A stretch of DNA of 64,000 nucleotides, taken from Epiperipatus broadwayi. Taxonomy: Eukaryota; Onychophora; Udeonychophora; Euonychophora; Peripatidae. Every line of letters starts with the position of its first letter. Position 1 is the first letter of the stretch. The notes below the pieces were generated by a model. That model searched no databases, was not told the DNA's origin, and saw only the letters and a list, made by a program, of their open reading frames with translations. The translations under genes were made by a program, and so were the position numbers. This document shows, piece after piece, positions 55,097 through 64,000 of the stretch. Location: the NCBI GenBank assembly GCA_028023455.1, contig JAQFVV010013342.1, forward strand, positions 45,001-109,000, given 5' to 3'.

Positions 55097-55100
<4 letters not shown>

Positions 55101-55182
55101 AGTGAGGATTGCCAATTCCTCTACAAGCTTTATGATAAATGCTTAGCCAGAGCCAGCACTTAAAATATCTCTGTCAGGAACA
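55097..55182. other. unique island between two TA tracts
   Basis: About 86 bases of ordinary sequence lie between (TA)n tracts. It shares 'caagctt...tatgataaatgct' with 54290-54315, suggesting related remnants. Confidence 0.4.
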
Positions 55183-55204
55183 TATATATATATATATATA
55201 TATA
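55183..55204. repeat. (TA)n beside PLE hairpin
   Basis: A TA tract at the left edge of the PLE hairpin region. Confidence 0.9.
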
Positions 55205-55987
55205 AAATAAATAAAAATATCCATTAATTAAAAACAATATTGTAATTATAATTGAAATATTATTTTTAACGGTTTATAAATAATTACAAACAATCTTAAA
55301 ATCCGCAGAAGTATTTTCGGTTACTTTCTAACCTGCCTCAACTGCCATTAAATCAAAAACCAAAAGCGGAAGCAAACGTCATCAATTCAAATTCCATGAA
55401 TCTCATATTTTAATGTTAGAAGCTTGTCGATTTATTAAATGCATTTTATTCTGTTTATAAAAATTGCCTCTTTAATTTTTCTTTTACTATGGTTTCTCTC
55501 TTCATGAAGAATTTTCACATTTTCAAAATTAAATTTATATTTATATTTACATGTTTTTTCGTGATCAAAGAAAACTGAAGAAGATATTAAATCATCATTA
55601 TTTTTATTTTTTACACGCTTATATAATAATTCATGTTCCTTCAATCTTTTCTCAATACTGCACCTAGATTCACCTATATATGATAGCATACAATCACAAA
55701 AAATTTGATATATGATATTACTTTTTTGCTTGAAAGGTATGACAAATTAAAAATTAAAGAGGCAATTTTTATAAACAGGAATAAAACGCATTTAATAAAT
55801 CGACAAGCTTCTAACATTAAAATACGAGATTCGTGGAATTTGAATTGATGACGTTTGCTTCCGCTTTTGGTTTTTGAATTTAATGGCAGTTGAGGCAGGT
55901 TAGAAAGTAACCGAAAGTACTTCTGCGGATTTTAAGATTGTTTGTAATTATTTATAAATCGTTAAAAATAATATTTCAATTATAATA
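55205..55987 (-). mobile_element. PLE 3' end with inverted truncated copy (hairpin)
   Basis: The arms 55243-55480 and 55750-55987 are close inverted copies. They are joined by a loop of about 269 bases that carries the GIY-YIG coding remnant on the minus strand. The right arm, read on the plus strand, begins inside the end of the GIY-YIG frame (KEAIFINRNKTHLINRQASN...) and runs through the 3' tail. It is therefore a 5'-truncated copy attached head-to-head. TA tracts lie at both outer sides (55183-55204 and about 55988-56002). Confidence 0.85.
55435..55742 (-). pseudogene. PLE GIY-YIG endonuclease fragment
   Basis: The minus-strand reading from about 55742 is NIIYQIFCDC, MLSYIGESR, SIEKRLKEHELLYKR, FFDHEKTCKYKYKF, ENVKILHEERNHSKRKIKEA and FINR, ending at 55435. 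The IY-x-I-x-C-x-x-C spacing followed by YIGE, an R and 'RLKEH' is the characteristic PLE form of the GIY-YIG nuclease, with the CxxC linker typical of these elements. The nuclease nicks DNA for target-primed reverse transcription. The upstream reverse transcriptase is missing: the plus-oriented tail copy begins at 55750. The final residues are altered relative to the copy in the other arm (RIKCI-stop versus RNKTHLINRQASN), through a local change at about 55448. The fragment is dead alone. Confidence 0.8.
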
Positions 55988-57808
<1,821 letters not shown>

Positions 57809-58150
57809 GTAACCCCTCATCATTTATGACTATCACTAACAAATACCTGCTGGCGCCAATTCTATGGATCATAGAATAAACTATCGAACTCATCTTATTT
57901 TAAAACTATCAATGAGGCTCTTAAATAATGTTTTACCTTGACCTAGCTCAGTTGAGGGATACAGAGGTCTATGAGGTATAAAATGTACATTAGATGTGAG
58001 AGGAAATATTATAATTAATAGGAAATAAAACATCTATCAAATTCTAAAATAAATAAGAATTATATTGGTAAAATTGTGCCATCTAAAATTAACTAATTAT
58101 AGTCTATACTTCACCTCCTTCCATCATCCACGTGCATTGAACAACCTCTA
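57809..58150 (-). repeat. dispersed repeat R1, copy 2, ending at (GATA)n
   Basis: The reverse complement aligns with 26895-27225. On the minus strand the terminal part runs ...'aactgagcta', 64 bases, 'tttattctat', 'tagaattggcgcc', 'ggtattt', then 'gaggggttac', and immediately the (GATA)n strand of the large array. In copy 1 the same GTTAC end meets (TA)n. Confidence 0.6.
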
Positions 58151-59248
58151 CCATATTAGAAAATTAAACTAATAACTAACATGTAGTGTTTAATCACTGT
58201 ACTGTGTAGTAAGTTGGAACTAAATATAAAATAAACCTAACATTACAGAAATTTTAATTATACACTAATCTAAACTAGTTAACTGAATTTATTATTTAAT
58301 TTGAATTAAAAATTGAATATCTCAGGAAATTAATTTATTGCATAGCTTAATTTCAAATCTACTTCTTAAAAACTACTATTTACTATTATGGAAGTAATGA
58401 TATAAATTAAGCAATACCCTAACTAAATAATGGCAGTTAGATAATGAAAAAAATCGGGCACATTTTGATTTTAATTCGTCATCTAAACAATTACTAAATG
58501 ATAAAACCTTTTTAGAAAATCAGTAAATAATTGACATCTCATACAGTATTTGGATCAAGGAAATCAATATCATCATATCTGGATGTTTATCTTTAAATTA
58601 AATGAAAAGTACAATCATATGTGTGAGCATGTGTGGAAATGTGAAATACGAATGTATGTTAAAGAAGAATTCTTGAATACAATTTTGAATAATAAAACAT
58701 TTATTAATAAAATTAGAAAATAGTTAAGCAAACATTTAATTTCTTTCTAATTGTTACAAGTACAAGTTCTGGATGTATTTAGCATCAATGGTTAAAATTT
58801 ACAGAAAAATAGATAACACAATATAATTTTCTAATTTCTAATCTGACACATTTCATCTATCAAAGCATCCTGATAGACTTATGGAAACACATTATATTTC
58901 TAACACTAAATAATGAACCAAAATAAAATCTTTACATTTTATTGCAAAATGATTTTCAGTTATCATTCACTTCTGCTAAGCATATGGAATTGAATTAGTA
59001 TAGCCTAAACTACAAACAATAGACTACAAAATTTTCCTTTACATTCGACATCTTATTTTTTTAGTACTCTCAAATTATCAATCGATAAGTCTATGATAAC
59101 TAACATATGGTTAAATATTTATATTTAATTATAACATAAAACTAATTTCTTTTTGGCATTTTACTTCTAATGCACATTAACTAAAATAAAGTAAAGGGGT
59201 TTGTAACCTAAGTATAAGTATAAAATAAGAATAATATCAAACTATACT
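58151..59248. other. gene-free AT-rich stretch
   Basis: No gene or recognisable element is seen. Confidence 0.4.
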
Positions 59249-59437
59249 TTGCCGAATGGAACTAAATAACTCCATTAATTAACTGTATTCTGTCTTTGCA
59301 AAAATAAAGTAAATACTTTTATCAATTAACTATGTTTTATCTTTGCAAAACAGAAATAAATAATTCTATTGATTACCTATGTTTTATTTTGCCAAAAATA
59401 GAAATAAATAATTCTACTAATTAATTATGTTTTATCT
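59249..59437. repeat. about 49-bp minisatellite, four degenerate units
   Basis: The units share 'aataa-t-ct-ttaattaact-tgttttatctttgcaaaa-'. Copies begin near 59267, 59313, 59362 and 59410. Confidence 0.7.
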
Positions 59438-60004
59438 CTTTTTCTTGCTTACTCAATGATGATTGAATATTATGAAAATTGATGATAAGAAACTTAAGTG
59501 ATAAATACAAAATTATTTGAAATAATAACTAAAATTATGCATTAATGATGGATTTTTCCATCTTTTAAATTAATACTTTATGCATGGGTCTGTATTATGC
59601 TGTGTGTCATAGAAGAAATAATTAACTAATCAATCCAATCGGTTTACTTATGAAGTTGTAATACAATCATAATATGGATGTAGACAATGGACAATCAAGC
59701 TTTAATCACTAACTTTACTACTGCTGTTTTGTGAGAAAATCAATTCTGCTTTTATTATTCTTTTTATCAATAAATTATCTGGCACTTGACTATAGTATAA
59801 GATGAAAAACATTCCATAGGCACATGGGATAAAATATTTTCACAATTGTAAACATATAAATAGCAATACAACAACTTTCAAGTCTAACTTCTGAGATTAA
59901 CTAAACTGGTGGGAACAAATATCATCACCAAACTAATAAGGGAGATAAAATACTTGGCTTCACATACTCTAATTCATACTATCAAATATCAAAACTGGAA
60001 GATT
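59438..60004. other. gene-free AT-rich stretch
   Basis: No gene is seen. The open frame starting at 59909 runs into the 69-bp tandem units below and shows no motif. Confidence 0.35.
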
Positions 60005-60141
60005 CAATCTACTCCTATCAAATACTTCAATAAACAATGGGAAAGTTTACTCTATCTCATACAATATACTAGGCAATCTACCCTTGTCAAATATTCAAAT
60101 ACAAAAGAGGAGAGAGATTACTCAATCCCATAAGATACTAT
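60005..60141. repeat. 69-bp tandem duplication
   Basis: Two units start at 60005 and 60074 with 'caatctac-c-t-tcaaata-ttcaa'. An open frame across them is explained by the duplication and has no recognised domain. Confidence 0.55.
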
Positions 60142-63100
60142 AAAACATTGCTAACTTTACTATATATAGCCACACAATACTTTTCCATTCAAACATAATA
60201 AAGAACAATAAATTCATACTTAAGTAAATTTCTAATCTTTCCAAATCAATTGACCCATTCTCTTCCTTTGAAACCGATAGACTTTATATCATTTTTACTT
60301 GCAATTTACACTTTGTTATAGTTGAATTTAATAATAGACACACATATACAAGCATAATAATACACAGATACTTCAAATCCCAGTAAGCAAAGAACTACTG
60401 TAAAAATATCAATTATTAACTGCAAAGCAATAATGTATAAATATTTTATATATGATAATATAATATTTATGACTTGGTAACATACTAATGACGGTTTAAA
60501 AACAAGGCACTAATTTCTATTGGCAAGGTAAGACAAAATAGTCTTTTTTATAGTGCATTTACATTAGCACAAATCTAAATCAAAAGTTTGGCTCAGATAA
60601 ATAATAAAGCTTTATATTCTAGGTTAAATAATTATTGTAAATAATTATTTTTTTAATCTATTGAAAAATGCATAGATATACTATAAGAATTTATATAATG
60701 AGCTTCTTTTTAAAAGAGCTATTACCTCTTTTAACATCAAATGGACTACTCCTTTTTTTTACCATGCACAGATGATTATAATTCAAACACATGATAAAAC
60801 TTATATTAAACTAATAAAAAAATTACCTAGCTTAATATTTTCTTCATATTATGCCTTTAATGAGACGTTCTTGAAGAATAGTAATAAAATAATAAAACAA
60901 CTTTTAATTTATCTACCTGTTAAATACTATTAAATAATAATAATAATAACTAAAGTTCCTTTTTTTTCTTCTTTTCCTTGGTTGAAAAACGAAAAGTTTA
61001 TTTATAGTTTATAAATGACATCTCTTGGTCATATCTTAAATAATAAAAATTATTAGCATAAAGATAAATACTGACGAATACATAACACATTTCCTGCAGG
61101 AAAACAAATAACATTATTTGAAATCCAGAAAAGTGTATTCAATGTTTTTTTAGCAAGGCTAATGAACCGCTAGTAATATCATATAGGATAAATTTTTATT
61201 AATTAACCAGTAAACATTTTTTATCATGATGCAAATAAAGTAATAATTCATATTTCATTCATGGGATATATTCAATCATTTATTTTATATTTTAGAGCTA
61301 TTCATGAACGTATATAATTATTTAACTGATAATATTTATTTAGTTTTACATGAGTTTGTTGGCAATATTCTAGATATGGAAATTCCACTGCAAATGAGGA
61401 GAGCAATTAATAAAATGAAGTCATATTCATTTTTATCTATCTTTCTAAATTCATTTCTCACAGTAATTGGGAAAATAGATAAATATTAACAATGCACTCA
61501 AATGCAAATTTAGTCTTATTTTTTTAAATAGGCACAAATAACAATAATCAAGCAAATGTTCCTATAATAATGACAATAAAAATAAATGATTCATATGCAT
61601 CTTTCTCAACTTTCTCTTTTGATAATATCACAGATTTATTATTTAGAGTTCTTGATATATTTAATAAAGAGTTTGCACATTTTCCAACATAATAAATGTA
61701 TACAGTTGCTCCATTAATACTATACTTAAATTTTAAGAAAAATAATTTTGAAAAATAAACAAATATTCTTTTTTTTTACAATTAGGTTTTAAGTTTAAAA
61801 TAAAGCAAATTAAAAATACTATTACACAGTTCCATTCTTTCTTTAATATTGGCAAACTAATTTAAATAATATATAGCTTAGACACATACATTCATTTCAA
61901 ACAACAGTTGGAGAATCTAAATAGTTAGCTAAAGAATAAGAATTTATATAACTCTTAGGGTTGTTCGCTCTGTCATGTTTGGAAACCAATAATACTTTTA
62001 TATACTTTCAACTTGAACTTTGGAAGAATTGGCCTATAATAAACAAAATTATACTATTAGCTTTGTTAATAAAATGAATTTGAAGATGAATCAGTAGTAG
62101 GAAATTTGTCAGCAGTCCCCTATAGAATTGTAATTAACACTTTTATAGATTTCAAAACCTGACCTAATATTTATCCCTCCAATATCCCAAGGTTATTTGA
62201 AAGCTCAAAGATCACCAGACAGAAACTTACTCCTCCCATTGCCCTGAACTTTTTAATTTATGCAATAAACTTTCTTGTCTTGAAAAAGAAATAAAGTGGG
62301 GAGAAAATTTTAGTTTTTTAAATAAATAAAAAAATATTAAATTGAACTAAGTATTAGATATTCTGTACTTCCAAAGCAACAGAATAAAACTAATGACAAT
62401 GACTGTAACAAATAAAATATTTTATAGTATATTTGTTGATCAATAATTCACCAGTCCAATAATCCATTAATTCACTTAAAATGTACTTAACCTGGTTTTT
62501 AACACTATTAGTTATGAAATTAAATATTTGGATATGAGATATGATACTTGATGCTTTAATGAAGCGTATGAATGAAAAATGAAGTTGAATAATGATAGAC
62601 ATACATGAATATTTACAAATAATGTACTATAGATACCAAACTGATATGACTAAATGACTATTTTAATGATGATTAGTTAAACATATTTCACTGTTTATAC
62701 TATAAATTAAAATATGAAAAGAAAATGAACTAGAGAAAATCATTCAAACAAATCTTACTACTGTTCTATAGACAAATAAAACAAATTAGCATTAACTCAA
62801 ACTAAACTGACTATTTTTGTGACAAGCCACCTCCCTATCCTATCATTGATTATACACTAAAGTAAGATACTAAAAATCCAATAATTTTTAAATTACATCT
62901 ACAAGTACATCTAAGCATAGTTTTAAGTCATTAATAAAAAAAATTAAAAATGTCACGTTATTTCTTTTTTTTTTAATTAGATAATATCAGATGTTACTGA
63001 TATATTACTATACAACTCCAATTAATATTTCTGGTGCCAAACCAGAAGGTCACAATATATTTATATTATTGTACATCATGACCATGCCAATATTACAACC

Positions 63101-63466
63101 TTTTTAAATTTAAAATTGTTTAATTAATACGCAAATAATATTTAATTGTCTCTTTGTTTTTTATAATAATAAGTAGTTTATTTAATTAAATGTTTTTTTC
63201 TTAGTTGATGTTAATATAAAAATTATAGATCATTTTCTTTAAACAATAATGTAATTATTTTAAGAATTAAAAGTTAGTGTAAAAGGAAGAGAAAATTATA
63301 AAATAATGTAAACATTTTAAAATCTACTTCTTTAATAATCATTTACAAGTTTTAATTTTGAAAAAGTTTACAGAATTTTTTTTAATTTTAATACTTTTTA
63401 TATTTTTACTTTGTAAAACGTATAAAGTTGTAATGTTTTGGGGTTTATAATATTTTTTAAGAAAAG

Positions 63467-63468
<2 letters not shown>
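60142..63468. other. gene-free AT-rich stretch
   Basis: No gene is seen. Open frames at 61304-61489 (+) and 62390-62602 (-) have no recognisable domain. Confidence 0.4.
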
Positions 63469-63523
<55 letters not shown>

Positions 63524-63533
63524 CAACAACAAC

Positions 63534-63574
<41 letters not shown>

Positions 63575-63606
63575 TGATGATGATAATAATAATACTAATA
63601 ATAATA
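63469..63606. repeat. (AAT)n array with CAA and ATG variants
   Basis: A trinucleotide array of about 138 bp. It contains a (CAA)n block at about 63519-63534, an (ATG)n block at about 63570-63582, and a final 'actaat' variant. Poly-Asn and poly-Ile open frames across it are artefacts. Confidence 0.95.
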
Positions 63607-64000
63607 TAAAAAAAAACTATAAAATGGCAACTTCCCAGTCGATTGATTAGGAAGCTGGTCCTTTGCATAATACAAGAATTATGCAACAATAGCAAAAACT
63701 TACCAAAATAATGTAAACCCAGGAAAAAATCTCAGATTTAGAAAAACTATAACAAACGATCCTAAAGACTTAGATCTAGTAAATGAAAATGAAATTGAGA
63801 CCCCCCCACACACACACACAATGGACAGATAAAATGCTTGAACAGATTGGGGGAGAGGTTCAATAATACAATATCTAGTAAATTTTTTGCAACATTCAAA
63901 ATTTTTTTTACTGATAAATCAATAGTGTTGACGATAACAGACAATCACTGCACTCTCTACTATTTTCCCATGGCACTCCTAATTGAAGCGCTAAATAAAA
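63607..64000. other. gene-free stretch to window end
   Basis: No gene is seen. A C7 run followed by (AC)n lies at about 63801-63820. Confidence 0.4.

Noticed and set aside
63339-63695. Poly-Ile (minus) and poly-Asn (plus) open frames
   Set aside because: Artefacts of the (AAT)n array.

Overview
This window is eukaryotic, very AT-rich and mostly non-coding. It is dominated by broken transposable elements and simple repeats. I see no operons, ribosome-binding sites, CRISPR array, rRNA or intact tRNA gene. The only intact-looking host gene is a single-exon, seven-transmembrane rhodopsin-like receptor at 3087-3986 (+). The rest of the content is RTE-type LINEs, Penelope-like elements (PLEs) with GIY-YIG endonuclease remnants, tRNA-derived SINE-like promoters, long (TA)n tracts and a 1.3-kb (TATC)n array. 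Together with an intronless, divergent GPCR this suggests a lophotrochozoan animal, perhaps a cephalopod mollusc. That placement is inference, because no species-diagnostic gene is present.

Layout. 1-345: C-terminal remnant of a PLE GIY-YIG domain. 1470-2060: degenerate tandem units. 3087-3986: GPCR, with a poly(A) signal candidate at 4190. About 5570-5660: SINE-like promoter on the minus strand. 6328-6652: PLE hairpin. 10441-10768: foldback element. 10851-14140: RTE LINE copy 1 (-), nearly complete, with three frameshifts and one nonsense codon, inserted in a (TA)n tract. 14185-14654: another PLE hairpin directly beside it. 16807-19996: RTE copy 2 (-), more decayed. 25223-26536: PLE with reverse transcriptase and GIY-YIG remnants (+). 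26895-27225: dispersed repeat ending in (TA)n. 27242-27600: inverted PLE tail. 30090-30950 and 40340-41200: two diverged copies of one repeat. 38529-39525 and 45635-46595: two copies of a roughly 1-kb LTR-like repeat; the second adjoins a gag/integrase-like ORF (44516-45133, -). 48021-48174: 43-bp minisatellite. 54241-56003: a series of element islands, each separated by (TA)n. 56501-57807: (TATC)n array, which abuts the second copy of the 26.9-kb dispersed repeat at 57807-58150. 63469-63606: (AAT)n.

The strongest theme is the link between inverted-repeat structures and (TA)n. At least three PLE remnants are hairpins made of two 3'-tail copies joined head-to-head, with the 3' tips facing outward into or next to TA tracts. 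A separate 489-bp near-perfect foldback is also embedded in (TA)n. Several TA tracts are themselves perfect palindromes with short non-TA arms. One dispersed repeat family ends at a microsatellite of different sequence in each copy: (TA)n in one and 1.3 kb of (TATC)n in the other. Nothing here reads as an intact, functional mobile element. All percentages and alignments were judged by eye.
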